The notes under the pieces: generated by a model
What the model saw: only the letters and a program-made list of their open reading frames with translations
The model's database searches: none
What the model was told of the DNA's origin: nothing
Origin: Nocardiopsis flavescens
Lineage (GTDB): Bacteria > Actinomycetota > Actinomycetes > Streptosporangiales > Streptosporangiaceae
DNA length: 64,000 bases
NCBI RefSeq assembly: GCF_900141985.1
Contig: NZ_FQZK01000001.1
Span: forward strand, 1-64,000
Direction of reading: 5' to 3'
In this document: positions 24,518 to 31,205 of the stretch, piece after piece
How the letters are laid out: every line of letters begins with the position of its first letter
How positions within the stretch are numbered: position 1 is the stretch's first letter
Program-made: the position numbers and the translations under genes

Positions 24518-24816
24518 GGGTTCACGCTAACCGCACCCTCGGTTCAGCGGTGGCTGTACCCATCGCGTTTTCGCGCGCCCGGGAGAGGGGGCGGGCGGGG
24601 GTGCCAACGTTATGCGGCGGCTTTGTCCCACCTATGTAGCAACACAAGATGTACATCATTATAAGGCCCACTTATCGTGAGTCAGGATTCCGGGGTTTCC
24701 GGAGGGCTCGGAAGCCAACGCAATCACTTACGTTTTATTAGTTACGTTACCAACGAAACGTTATTTGGAAGGGGCCGGAGGTGCACCCCGGCGGCGCCCC
24801 GGCCGGGGAAAACCCG
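24518..24816. other. AT-rich intergenic patch with repeated ACGTT motifs
   Basis: From about 24600 to 24775 the sequence drops to roughly half G+C, far below the rest of the window. It contains four related motifs: AACGTTA (24606), TTACGTTTT (24728), TTACGTTA (24742) and AAACGTTAT (24756). Weak short frames cross it but none looks real. It may be a regulatory region for the leftward kinase, a foreign insertion or the scar of one. Confidence 0.55.
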
Positions 24817-24846
24817 TTGGCCGGCGCCGGGGCGCCCTGCTACGTT
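24817..24846 (+). promoter_or_regulatory. Probable promoter of the leader ORF and hydrolase
   Basis: A -35-like TTGGCC (24817-24822) and a -10-like TACGTT (24841-24846) with an 18-bp spacer. Transcription would start near 24853, giving a short 5' leader before the strong Shine-Dalgarno of the leader ORF. Confidence 0.5.
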
Positions 24847-24885
24847 CCCCCACAGGCCGTGCCAGAGACCGAGGAGGTGGTACCC

Positions 24886-24939
24886 GTGCACACAGCAGTG
24901 AGACGGGCGCTCCCCTCGCGGGTCACGGCCGGGCGGTAG
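24886..24939 (+). CDS. Possible 17-residue leader peptide
   Basis: A GTG start with an excellent Shine-Dalgarno (GGAGG at 24873-24877, 8-base spacing) opens a 17-codon frame reading MHTAVRRALPSRVTAGR. It ends at TAG 24939, 45 bases before the hydrolase start. Ribosome entry here would be at least as good as at the hydrolase. The coding region overlaps two alternative hairpins, which is the layout of a translation-linked attenuator. I recognise no known leader family, and it has none of the terminal cysteines of the common actinomycete cysteine leaders. Confidence 0.4.
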   Translation: MHTAVRRALPSRVTAGR

Positions 24940-24955
24940 GCGGCCCGGGAGCGCC
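24906..24955 (+). promoter_or_regulatory. Two mutually exclusive hairpins over the leader ORF end
   Basis: Stem 1 pairs GGCGCTCCC (24906-24914) with GGGAGCGCC (24947-24955), 9 bp. Stem 2 pairs CCGGGC (24929-24934) with GCCCGG (24943-24948), 6 bp. They share bases 24947-24948, so only one can form fully at a time. A ribosome on the leader ORF would cover the left arm of stem 1. Confidence 0.4.
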
Positions 24956-24984
24956 GGCACAGCGCACTCCCGAAAGGCACCACC

Positions 24985-25705
24985 ATGCACCTCACCTCGC
25001 AGCGACGCCTGGACGACGGCGTCCTGGAGAGCACGTTCACCCTCGACGGCGTCCCCGGCCTGCTGTGGACGCCCGGACCGGACGCCCCGGCGGCCCCGCT
25101 GATCCTGGTCGGCCACCCCGGCGGACTGGACCGGATGGGCCCCCGCCTGGCCCGGCGCGCCCGGGCGAGCGTGGCGGCGGGCTTCACCGCCGCCGCCCTG
25201 GAACTCCCCGGCGCCGGTGGGCGCGACCCCCTGCCCGAGCTGGACCGGGCCCGTGCCGACCTGCGCCGCGCCCTGGACCGGGGCGCACCGGTCCAGGGCA
25301 TCGTCGAGCGGCTCGTCCCTGCGCTGGTCGAGCGGGCCGTCCCCGAGCTGCGCACCGCCCTGGACGCCCTGCTGGACCTGCCCGGCGTCCGGGGCCCGGC
25401 CGGGTACTCGGGCGGGGTGGTCTCGGTCGGCCTGGGGCTGGCCCTGGCCGAGCCGCGCTGCCCTGCTGTTCGCCGGGACCCGCGTGCCCCGCGCGATGCT
25501 CGCCCGGGCCCGCGAGATCACCATCCCCCTCCAGGTCCTGCTCCAGTGGGACGACGAGGGCAACGACCGCCGGGCCGCCCTGGACCTGTTCGACGCCCTG
25601 GGGTCGGCGGAGAAGACCCTGCACGCCAACACCGGGGGGCACGCCGGCGTCCCCGCCTTCGAGAACGAGGCCGGGAACCGCTTCTTCACCCGCCACCTGA
25701 AGTAG
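24985..25705 (+). pseudogene. Alpha/beta hydrolase, frameshifted
   Basis: The first part (24985 to about 25465) encodes MHLTSQRRLDDGVLEST..LILVGHPGGLDRMGPRLARRA..GYSGGVVSVGLGLALAEPR. The family-like end, ALLFAGTRVPRAMLARAREITIPLQVLLQWDDEGNDRRAALDLF to GNRFFTRHLK, continues in a different frame to TAG 25705. The total span is 720 + 1 bases, so one extra base (or two missing) near 25460-25470 breaks the gene. Intact homologues would be about 240 residues with the nucleophile in GYSGG and acid/His in DDE and GGH. There is no homopolymer at the break, so a real mutation is as likely as a sequencing error. Confidence 0.8.
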
Positions 25706-25711
25706 GGGGCC

Positions 25712-25743
25712 GGTGTCGTCCCCGCCGCGGCGGGGACGACACC
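25712..25743. terminator. Perfect 32-bp palindrome terminator
   Basis: A perfect palindrome with GGTGTCGTCCCCGCCG as its left half, beginning 7 bases after the broken hydrolase stop. It isolates the hydrolase from the PadR operon. Confidence 0.7.
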
Positions 25744-25763
25744 GCGGGGGTTCCCACCCCGTC

Positions 25764-25781
25764 TATTCCAGTACTAGAATA
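25764..25781. promoter_or_regulatory. Probable PadR operator
   Basis: TATTCCAGTACTAGAATA is an 18-bp palindrome with one mismatched pair, ending 5 bases before the PadR start codon. It is the only AT-rich element in the gap. Its position over the expected start of transcription fits autorepression. Confidence 0.65.
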
Positions 25782-25786
25782 CGAGG

Positions 25787-26314
25787 GTGAAGACGACACC
25801 CGCCGAACTCACCGTCCTGGGACTGGTGGTCGAACGGCCCCGCCACGGCTACGACCTGGAACGCGTCATCGAGGAGCGCGGCGTCCGCCGGTGGGCGGAC
25901 ATCGGGTTCTCCTCGATCTACTACCTGCTCGCCAAACTGGAGGGGCGGGGCCTGGTCCACGTCCCCGACGCCCCGGCCGCGGCCCGCTCCCGCCGCGTCT
26001 TCCACGCCACCGACGAGGGCCGCCGGGCCGCCCGCGAGGGCGTGCTCGCCCTGCTGCGCGACCCCGCCGGCGTGACCCACCCGCTGCTGGTGGGCGTGGC
26101 CAACCTCGACCTGCTCGCCCCCGGGGAGTACCCGCGGGCCCTGGCCGCCCGGCTCGCCCGGGTGGAGGAGGCCCTGGCCTCCGTCCGGGCCGCGCAGGAC
26201 GCCCAGGAACCCCTGCCGCACGCCGCGCACGAGGTGTTCTCCTACTCGATCAGCCTCCTGGAGGCGGAAAGGACGTGGCTCGCCCGGCGGGCCCGAGACG
26301 ACCATGGCCGATAA
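25787..26314 (+). CDS. PadR family transcriptional regulator
   Basis: The protein has 175 residues. The winged HTH (about 5-80) reads ELTVLGLVVERPRHGYDLERVIEERG, then FSSIYYLLAKLEGRGLVHV, the PadR signature. The C-terminal Vir/AphA-like coiled domain has LARVEEALASVRAAQDAQ and SYSISLLEAERTWL. Start is the GTG at 25787. The next gene overlaps its end by 11 bases and encodes a GyrI-like protein, so sensor and effector are co-translated. Confidence 0.92.
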   Translation: MKTTPAELTVLGLVVERPRHGYDLERVIEERGVRRWADIGFSSIYYLLAKLEGRGLVHVPDAPAAARSRRVFHATDEGRRAAREGVLALLRDPAGVTHPLLVGVANLDLLAPGEYPRALAARLARVEEALASVRAAQDAQEPLPHAAHEVFSYSISLLEAERTWLARRARDDHGR

Positions 26315-26921
26315 GACCGACTTCAAGAAGACCCTGGACTCCTACACCGCCCGCAGCGGCCGGTTCCGGATCGTGGACGTGCCCGACCTGGACTACCTCA
26401 TGGTCGACGGCCACGGCGACCCCAACGGCCCCGCCTTCGCCGAGGCCGTCCAGGCCCTGTACCCGGTGGCCTACAAGCTCAAGTTCGCCTCCAAGAAGGA
26501 GCTGGGCCGCGACTACGCGGTCATGCCCCTGGAGGGCCTGTGGTGGTCCGACTCCATGGACGCCTTCACCGCCGCACGCGACAAGACCCGCTGGGACTGG
26601 ACGCTGATGATCATGGTCCCGGACTGGACCTCGCCGGAGATGGTCGCCGCCGCCGTCGCGGCGGCCGGCGCCAAGGACGCCCCCGCCCGGCTGGGGGACG
26701 TGCGCCTGGAGCGGCTGAGCGAGGGCCGGTGCGTCCAGACCCTGCACGTGGGGACCTTCGACGACGAGGCCCCGGTGCTGGAGCGCATGCACGGCGAGTT
26801 CATCCCCGCCCAGGGCCTGCGCCTGCGCGGGCGCCACCACGAGGTCTACCTCGGCGACTTCCGCCGCACCGCACCCGACAAGCGCCGCACCCTCCTGCGC
26901 CAGCCCGTGGCCCCCGCCTGA
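26304..26921 (+). CDS. GyrI-like small-molecule-binding domain protein
   Basis: The protein has 205 residues. The sequence (DFKKTLDSYTARSGRFRIVDVPDLDYLMVDGHGDPNGPAF, YPVAYKLKF, LEGLWWSD, WTLMIMVPDW and LHVGTFDDEAPVLERMH) is that of the stand-alone GyrI-like/YdeB-type proteins that often sit beside PadR or MerR genes. Such proteins bind, and in some cases hydrolyse, aromatic or cyclopropanoid toxins. It overlaps the PadR gene by 11 bases and is probably in the same operon. Confidence 0.88.
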   Translation: MADKTDFKKTLDSYTARSGRFRIVDVPDLDYLMVDGHGDPNGPAFAEAVQALYPVAYKLKFASKKELGRDYAVMPLEGLWWSDSMDAFTAARDKTRWDWTLMIMVPDWTSPEMVAAAVAAAGAKDAPARLGDVRLERLSEGRCVQTLHVGTFDDEAPVLERMHGEFIPAQGLRLRGRHHEVYLGDFRRTAPDKRRTLLRQPVAPA

Positions 26922-27018
26922 GGCCCCGGCAGGCCGCCGGGATGCGCGGGAGGGGCCGGGGCCGCGGGTACCCGCCGGTGACGGCGGTGCGCGCCCCGGC
27001 CCGCCGCCGCCCGCCAGG

Positions 27019-27060
27019 CCCGTGTGCGGGGCCGCCCGGCCGGGCGGCCCCGCACACGGG
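27019..27060. terminator. Perfect 42-bp palindrome, bidirectional terminator
   Basis: A perfect palindrome with CCCGTGTGCGGGGCCGCCC at its left and the mirror at its right, ending 4 bases from the stop of the leftward ABC-F gene. It ends both the GyrI-like and the ABC-F transcripts. With 21 bp per arm it has one of the two longest stems in the window. Confidence 0.75.
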
Positions 27061-27064
27061 CGCG

Positions 27065-28705
27065 CTAGGCGCGGGCACCCGCCCCCAGGGCCAGGCGGGG
27101 CCAGGACGCCGTCTCGCGCAGCAGCCACCGGTCGTGGGTGGCCACGACCACCGCGGCGGCGGTGGCGCCCAACGCCTCTGTGAGCTCCTCCACCAGGGGG
27201 ACGGACAGGTGGTTGGTGGGCTCGTCCAGCAGCAGCACGTGCGGCCGCTCGGCCAGCGCCATCGCCAGGTCCAGGCGGCGGCGCCGGCCCGTGGACAGCT
27301 CGCCCACCGGCCGCGAGGCGTCGGCCGCCGACAGCAGCCCCAGGGACGCCAGCGGCACCGGCTCGGCGAGGACGCCCCGGCTGACCAGGGACTCCATCCG
27401 GGCCGCGAACACCTCGCGGGCCCGCAGCCCCGAGAGGGGCGGCGACTCCTGGGACAGCAGCCGCACCCGCGCCGCCGGCGCGGTGCGCACCGTGCCCGCG
27501 GTGGGCTCCAGCTCTGCGGCCAGCACCGCGAGCAGGGTGGACTTGCCCGCCCCGTTGGGGCCGGTGGCCACCAGGCGGTCCCCCGACTCCAGGCGCACGT
27601 CCACGGGGCGGTCCAGGCGCCCGGCCACGCTCACCCGCACGGCGTCCACCAGGGTGGTGCCGGGCCGGGCGGGCAGGTCGGGCATGCGCAGCCGCACCGG
27701 CGGCGGGGGCACGGGCAGGGCGTGCGCCTCCAGGTCGGCCCGGCGGCGGCGGACGGCGCGCACCAGGGCCCCGGCGCGGGTGGCGCGCGCGTGTTTGCCG
27801 GTCCCCTTGTCGGGGCGCCAGCCGTCGACGAGCCGGTTCCGCGCCTGGGACAGGTCCCGGGCCAGGCGGGTGTGCTCCGCCTGCTGCCGCTCGTACTCCT
27901 GCTCCCAGCGGTCGCGTTCGGCGCGGCGGCCCCGCCGGTACCCGGCCAGGCCGCCGCCGTAGGTGCGGGGGCGGCCGTCGCGGCTGGGGTCCAGGTCCAG
28001 GACCGTGGTGGCCGCGTCCGACAGCAGGGCGCGGTCGTGGCTGACCAGGACCACGCCGCCGCGGTGCTCGCGCAGGCACGCGGTGAGGAAGTCCAGGCCG
28101 TGGGCGTCGAGGTGGTTGGTGGGCTCGTCCAGGAGCAGGAAGTCGTGCCCGGCGCCGAGCAGGGCGGCCAGGCGCACCCGGTGGCGCCGGCCCACCGACA
28201 TCTCCTCCAAGGGGCGGGTGCGGTCGGTGTCCGCTCCCAGGTTCTCCAGGGCCAGGTCCACGCGCCGGTCGGCGTCCCAGGCGTCCAGGGTCTGGGCGGC
28301 GGCCAGGGCGGCGGCGTAGTCGGCGTCCGCGCCGGGCCGGCCCGCGGCCAGGGCCTCGGCGGAGGCGTCCAGGGCCGCCAGGGCGGTGCGGGCCTCGGCC
28401 AGCTCGGCGTCCACCAGGTCGCCGACGGTGCGGCCGTCGCGGGCGGGCAGCTCCTGTTCGGCCAGGCCCAGGGTGCCGGTGCGGCGGACGGTGCCGCGGT
28501 CGGGTGCCAGGGCGCCGGCCAGGACGTGGAGCAGGGTGGTCTTGCCGCGTCCGTTCTCTCCGACCACGCCCCAGCGGGAGCGGGGGGTGACGGTCATGTC
28601 GAGGCCGGTCAGGACGGGTGTCGCGCCGCGGCTGACGTGCAGGCCGGCGGCGGTGAGCTGGGCGCGCTCGCCCGCGGGCGCGGCGGCGGGGTCCAGGGTG
28701 GGCAT
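27065..28705 (-). CDS. ABC-F family ATPase, antibiotic-resistance type
   Basis: The protein has 546 residues with two ABC cassettes in tandem and no membrane segment, the ABC-F design. Cassette 1: Walker [15 protein letters not shown] (about 48-61), signature [16 protein letters not shown], Walker [15 protein letters not shown] charged linker with [21 protein letters not shown] follows. Cassette 2: Walker [17 protein letters not shown], signature [15 protein letters not shown], Walker [17 protein letters not shown] proteins of this group bind the ribosomal E site and dislodge antibiotics such as macrolides and lincosamides. The upstream leader peptide and hairpin strongly suggest antibiotic-inducible expression. 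Shine-Dalgarno AGAGGAGA precedes ATG 28705. Confidence 0.93.
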   Translation of the reverse strand: MPTLDPAAAPAGERAQLTAAGLHVSRGATPVLTGLDMTVTPRSRWGVVGENGRGKTTLLHVLAGALAPDRGTVRRTGTLGLAEQELPARDGRTVGDLVDAELAEARTALAALDASAEALAAGRPGADADYAAALAAAQTLDAWDADRRVDLALENLGADTDRTRPLEEMSVGRRHRVRLAALLGAGHDFLLLDEPTNHLDAHGLDFLTACLREHRGGVVLVSHDRALLSDAATTVLDLDPSRDGRPRTYGGGLAGYRRGRRAERDRWEQEYERQQAEHTRLARDLSQARNRLVDGWRPDKGTGKHARATRAGALVRAVRRRRADLEAHALPVPPPPVRLRMPDLPARPGTTLVDAVRVSVAGRLDRPVDVRLESGDRLVATGPNGAGKSTLLAVLAAELEPTAGTVRTAPAARVRLLSQESPPLSGLRAREVFAARMESLVSRGVLAEPVPLASLGLLSAADASRPVGELSTGRRRRLDLAMALAERPHVLLLDEPTNHLSVPLVEELTEALGATAAAVVVATHDRWLLRETASWPRLALGAGARA

Positions 28706-28716
28706 GCTTCTCCTCT

Positions 28717-28745
28717 GGGGGCCGGGCCCGTGCGGGCGGGCCCCC
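28717..28745 (-). promoter_or_regulatory. Attenuator hairpin just upstream of the ABC-F ribosome-binding site
   Basis: A GC stem with outer arms GGGGGCC / GGCCCCC (28717-28723 with 28739-28745) and an inner CCCG / CGGG stem. It ends directly at the ABC-F Shine-Dalgarno (28711-28716). It could act as a terminator or hide the binding site, depending on translation of the upstream leader peptide. Confidence 0.6.
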
Positions 28746-28841
28746 GGTTCCGGTGGCAGGGACCCCGGGGTGCGGGGTCGGGGTACGCGCGCGGCGCCCG
28801 TGGCCGCGCGTGGGCGCGGGGACGGGCGGGCGGTGTCCTGC
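28746..28841. other. Leader RNA region between leader peptide and attenuator
   Basis: About 95 bases of very GC-rich sequence with further inverted segments (GCGCGG/CCGCGC near 28785-28812). No further ORF. It is long enough to hold an anti-attenuator pairing, but I could not define one by eye. Confidence 0.4.
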
Positions 28842-28865
28842 TCACAGGAAGTAGAGGTACTGCAC
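28842..28865 (-). CDS. Seven-residue leader peptide MQYLYFL of the ABC-F gene
   Basis: GTG CAG TAC CTC TAC TTC CTG TGA, read leftwards, encodes MQYLYFL and ends 136 bases before the ABC-F start. It has no Shine-Dalgarno, but the predicted transcription start coincides with the GTG, so it would be translated as a leaderless message. The sequence closely resembles MYLIFM, the known macrolide-dependent arrest peptide upstream of the ABC-F gene msrD. Arrest of a ribosome here would be the trigger that opens the downstream hairpin. Confidence 0.65.
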   Translation of the reverse strand: MQYLYFL

Positions 28866-28872
28866 GGTGCCC

Positions 28873-28910
28873 AGGGTAGGCGCGGGGCACGGGGCCGGTC
28901 CAGGGGTTTT
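28873..28910 (-). promoter_or_regulatory. Promoter of the ABC-F leader, with A-tract upstream of -35
   Basis: Read leftwards: -35 TGGACC (28897-28902), 18-bp spacer, -10 TACCCT (28873-28878), then 7 bases to the GTG of the leader peptide. An AAAA tract (28907-28910) lies 4 bases before the -35 box. A short AT-rich block at this position is a feature of WhiB7-dependent promoters, which often drive ABC-F genes in actinomycetes; that link is inference. Confidence 0.55.
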
Positions 28911-29078
28911 CCCGGGTGGCGGGTGCGGGGCCCGCCACCCGGGGGGCGCGGTCCCGGGTGCGGGTGCGCGGGTCCCGGTCGCCGTCCGGGCGGGGCGGTG
29001 AAGCCGGCGGTGGGCCCGGAACGCCCGCCGGGCGGGCGCTAGGGTGGCGGGTCGGACCTGTTCGCGTGAGAAGGGGCG
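28911..29078. other. Intergenic DNA between ABC-F leader and MOSC gene
   Basis: Divergent intergenic DNA. Apart from the ABC-F promoter at its left edge I see no distinct element; the MOSC promoter should lie near 29030-29070. Confidence 0.4.
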
Positions 29079-29627
29079 GTGGCGGTGGGCGCGGTCGTGG
29101 AGGCGGTGGCCAGCAGTGCGGGGCACACGTTCGGCAAGCCGGTGCGGGAGGGCATCCGGTTGCTGGCGGGGCTGGGGGTGGAGGGTGACGCGCACCTGGG
29201 GGTGACGGTCAAGCACCGGTCGCGGGTGGCGGTGGACCCCACCCAGCCCAACCTGCGGCAGGTGCACCTGATCCACGCCGAGCTGCTGGAGGAGCTGGCG
29301 GCGGAGGGGTTCGCGGTGGGGCCCGGGGAGCTGGGGGAGAACGTGACCACGCGGGGGGTGGACCTGCTGGGCCTGCCGCGGGGCGCGGTGCTGTGCCTGG
29401 GGCCGGACGCCCGGGTGGAGGTGACGGGGCTGCGCAACCCGTGCGCGCAGATCGAGGCGTTCGCGCCGGGGCTGCTCAAGCGGCTGGTGCGGCGCGGCCG
29501 GGACGGTGCCGTGGAGCGGCTGGCCGGGGTGATGGGGGTGGTGCTGGAGGGCGGCGCCGTGGAGCCGGGGATGGCGGTGGACGTGCTGCTCCCGCAGGGT
29601 CCGCACCTGGCGCTGGAACGCGTCTGA
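29079..29627 (+). CDS. MOSC domain protein
   Basis: The protein has 182 residues and is a stand-alone MOSC domain: GKPVREGIRLLAGLGVEGDAHLGVTVKHRSRV, QVHLIHAELLEELAAEGFAVGPGELGENVTTRGVDL, and VEVTGLRNPCAQIEAFAPGLL, where the conserved Cys would bind sulfur or molybdenum cofactor. MOSC proteins carry sulfur or act as mARC/YiiM-like reductases for N-hydroxylated compounds; YiiM-like function fits this size. GTG start at 29079. Confidence 0.9.
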   Translation: MAVGAVVEAVASSAGHTFGKPVREGIRLLAGLGVEGDAHLGVTVKHRSRVAVDPTQPNLRQVHLIHAELLEELAAEGFAVGPGELGENVTTRGVDLLGLPRGAVLCLGPDARVEVTGLRNPCAQIEAFAPGLLKRLVRRGRDGAVERLAGVMGVVLEGGAVEPGMAVDVLLPQGPHLALERV

Positions 29628-29641
29628 GGTCGAGCGCCCGC

Positions 29642-29676
29642 GGCCCCGCGCCCCCTGGTGACAGGGGTGCGGGGCC
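29642..29676. terminator. Hairpin between convergent MOSC and sigma factor genes
   Basis: Stem GGCCCCGCGCCCC / GGGGTGCGGGGCC, 13 bp with one G-T pair, 9-base loop. Bidirectional. Confidence 0.65.
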
Positions 29677-29686
29677 GCCGGTGTGT

Positions 29687-30553
29687 TCAGGACAGGGCGG
29701 CGAGCAGGTCGGGGTCGCAGCTGATGTCGATGCCGGTGATGCGGCCCTCGGCGACGGTGAGCAGCAGCACCGCGGTGGGGCCGTCGGCGGACAGGGACGC
29801 GAACCCGGGCCGGCCCTCGACCAGGACGGGGCGCGCGCTGCGGGCCAGGCGGGAGAAGGCGAGGGCCTGGGCGGCCACCGCGTCGGCGCCGTGGGTCCGC
29901 GCGGGGATCCCGTGCAGGCGGGCGAAGACGTCGCCGCGTGCGGTGACGCCGGGGTCCAGGACGGCGAGCAGGCCGGTGAGGTCGCCGCCGCGGGCGGCGG
30001 CCAGGAAGGCGTCCACCACCTCGTCGCGGTGGCCGGGGACGACCGCGGTGGTGCGGGCGGGGGCGCCGCGGATCCGGCGGCGGGCGCGGCTGGCGAGCTG
30101 GCGGGCCGCGGCGGGGGTGCGCTCGACGATGGGGGCGATGTCCTCGAAGGGCACGGCGAACACGTCGTGCAGGACGAACGCCAGGCGCTCGGCGGGGGTG
30201 AGCGCGTCCAGGACCACCAGCAGGGCGACGCCGACGGCGTCGGCGGTCAGCGCGTGGTGTTCGGGGCCGGGTGCGGGGTCGGCGGGTTCGGTGCCGGGGC
30301 GGTCGGCGGGTTCCTCGCGGCGTGCGGTGCGCGAGCGCAGCAGGTCCAGGCAGATGCGGCCGGTGACGGTGGTGAGCCACCCGGCGGGGTTGTCGATCTC
30401 CCCGGTGGTGCGGGCCAGGCGGAGCCAGGCCTCCTGGACGGCGTCCTCGGCCTCGGCGTGGGAGCCGAGCATGCGGTGGGCGACGGACAGCAGCAGCGGT
30501 CGGTGCGCCTGGAACAGGGCGGCGCGTTCTTCTTCGGCGTTCTTCTCGTGCAT
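29687..30553 (-). CDS. ECF41-type sigma factor (SigJ-like) with fused SnoaL-like domain
   Basis: The protein has 288 residues. Region 2 (about 10-75) reads LLLSVAHRMLGSHAEAEDAVQEAWLRL, region 4 (about 110-165) ALTPAERLAFVLHDVFAVPFEDIAPIVERTPAAARQLASRARRRI. The C-terminal about 110 residues form the NTF2/SnoaL-like domain that regulates ECF41 sigma factors without an anti-sigma factor. The DGGG-type motif expected in this domain is not seen (LDPGVTARGDVFARL instead). Two promoters matching the ECF41 consensus lie in the divergent gap, one of them its own, so it is probably autoregulated. ECF41 genes usually neighbour oxidoreductases, as here. Confidence 0.9.
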   Translation of the reverse strand: MHEKNAEEERAALFQAHRPLLLSVAHRMLGSHAEAEDAVQEAWLRLARTTGEIDNPAGWLTTVTGRICLDLLRSRTARREEPADRPGTEPADPAPGPEHHALTADAVGVALLVVLDALTPAERLAFVLHDVFAVPFEDIAPIVERTPAAARQLASRARRRIRGAPARTTAVVPGHRDEVVDAFLAAARGGDLTGLLAVLDPGVTARGDVFARLHGIPARTHGADAVAAQALAFSRLARSARPVLVEGRPGFASLSADGPTAVLLLTVAEGRITGIDISCDPDLLAALS

Positions 30554-30554
30554 C

Positions 30555-30581
30555 GGTCACATTCTCGCGGCGGGGTCCGTC
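30555..30581 (+). promoter_or_regulatory. ECF41-type promoter facing the oxidoreductase
   Basis: GGTCACA (30555-30561), exactly 16 bases, CGTC (30578-30581). The known ECF41 target is TGTCACA-N16-CGTC, so this differs by one base. It reads rightwards towards the broken FAD oxidoreductase. Confidence 0.75.
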
Positions 30582-30605
30582 AGGGGTGCGACGGCTCATC
30601 GGGAT

Positions 30606-30632
30606 GACGTACGGGGTCCCGGTGGTGTGACC
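30606..30632 (-). promoter_or_regulatory. ECF41-type promoter facing the sigma factor gene
   Basis: On the leftward strand GGTCACA (30632-30626), 16 bases, CGTC (30609-30606): the same motif and spacing as the rightward promoter in the same gap. It reads towards the sigma gene, so the sigma factor should drive its own expression. Confidence 0.75.
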
Positions 30633-30649
30633 GAGGGAAGAGGGTCGAG

Positions 30650-31163
30650 ATGGGTGTGCGGGGTCTGGACGCGGTGGTGCGCGGCCGGGTGCTGGTGGGC
30701 GGGGCCGCGGGGTTCGCGGCGGCGTCGCGGCCGTGGAACCTGGCGGTGGCGCAGGATCCGGTGGCGGTGGTGGAGGCCGCCGACGCCGAGGACGTGGCCG
30801 CGGTGGTGCGGTGGGCGGGTGAGCGCGGGCTGGCGGCGGAGCCGCTGGGCCCGTTGTCCGGGGTGCAGGTGCGTCATCTGGGCGGGGCGCTGGCGGGGCC
30901 GTCGGGGACGCCGTTCGGGCCGTTGTCCGAGCCGTTCTACGCCTACGCGTTCGGTGCCCCGAGGGGGCCGGGCGGTGCGGGAGCGGTGGGAGCGGCTGTT
31001 CGCGGGGGTGGCGGTGAGCGGGCGCAAGCCGCTGACGGCGCTGACGGGCGGGGAGCCGCTCGGGCGGGTGTTCCCGCCCGCGGTGCTGGAGAGGTTGGGG
31101 CGGATCAAGCGGGAGCGGGACCCGCGTGGTGTGGTGCGGGCCGCGCACCCGGTGCCGGGCTGA
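30650..31163 (+). pseudogene. FAD-linked oxidoreductase remnant, deleted and frameshifted
   Basis: The start encodes GLDAVVRGRVLVGGAAGFAAASRPWNLAVAQDPVAVVEAADAEDVAAVVRWAGERGL, the usual entry to a BBE-type FAD-linked oxidase. The next residues, VQVRHLGGALAGPSGTPFGPLSEPFYAYAFG, normally occur some 250 residues further on, so most of the FAD domain is deleted. Around 30960-30975 the frame shifts; the family C-terminus (SGRKPLTALTGGE, FPPAVLERLGRIKRERDPRGVVRAAHPV) continues in another frame to TGA 31163. It is the natural target of the ECF41 sigma factor and has been lost by deletion plus frameshift. Confidence 0.82.
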
Positions 31164-31171
31164 CCCGGGCG

Positions 31172-31197
31172 GGGGTCCCGCGGCTCTGCGGGACCCC
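31172..31197. terminator. Hairpin between oxidoreductase remnant and HTH gene
   Basis: Perfect 10-bp stem GGGGTCCCGC / GCGGGACCCC with a 6-base loop; convergent arrangement, works in both directions. Confidence 0.65.
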
Positions 31198-31205
31198 GGC
31201 GGGTG

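Noticed and set aside
24600..24775. Replication origin or DnaA-box cluster
   Set aside because: The ACGTT motifs do not match TTGTCCACA-type DnaA boxes, and no dnaA or dnaN gene is near.
24677..24901. ORF MSQDSGVSGGLGSQRNHLRF... across the AT-rich patch
   Set aside because: No Shine-Dalgarno, no family resemblance and it overlaps the promoter and leader ORF; better read as regulatory DNA.
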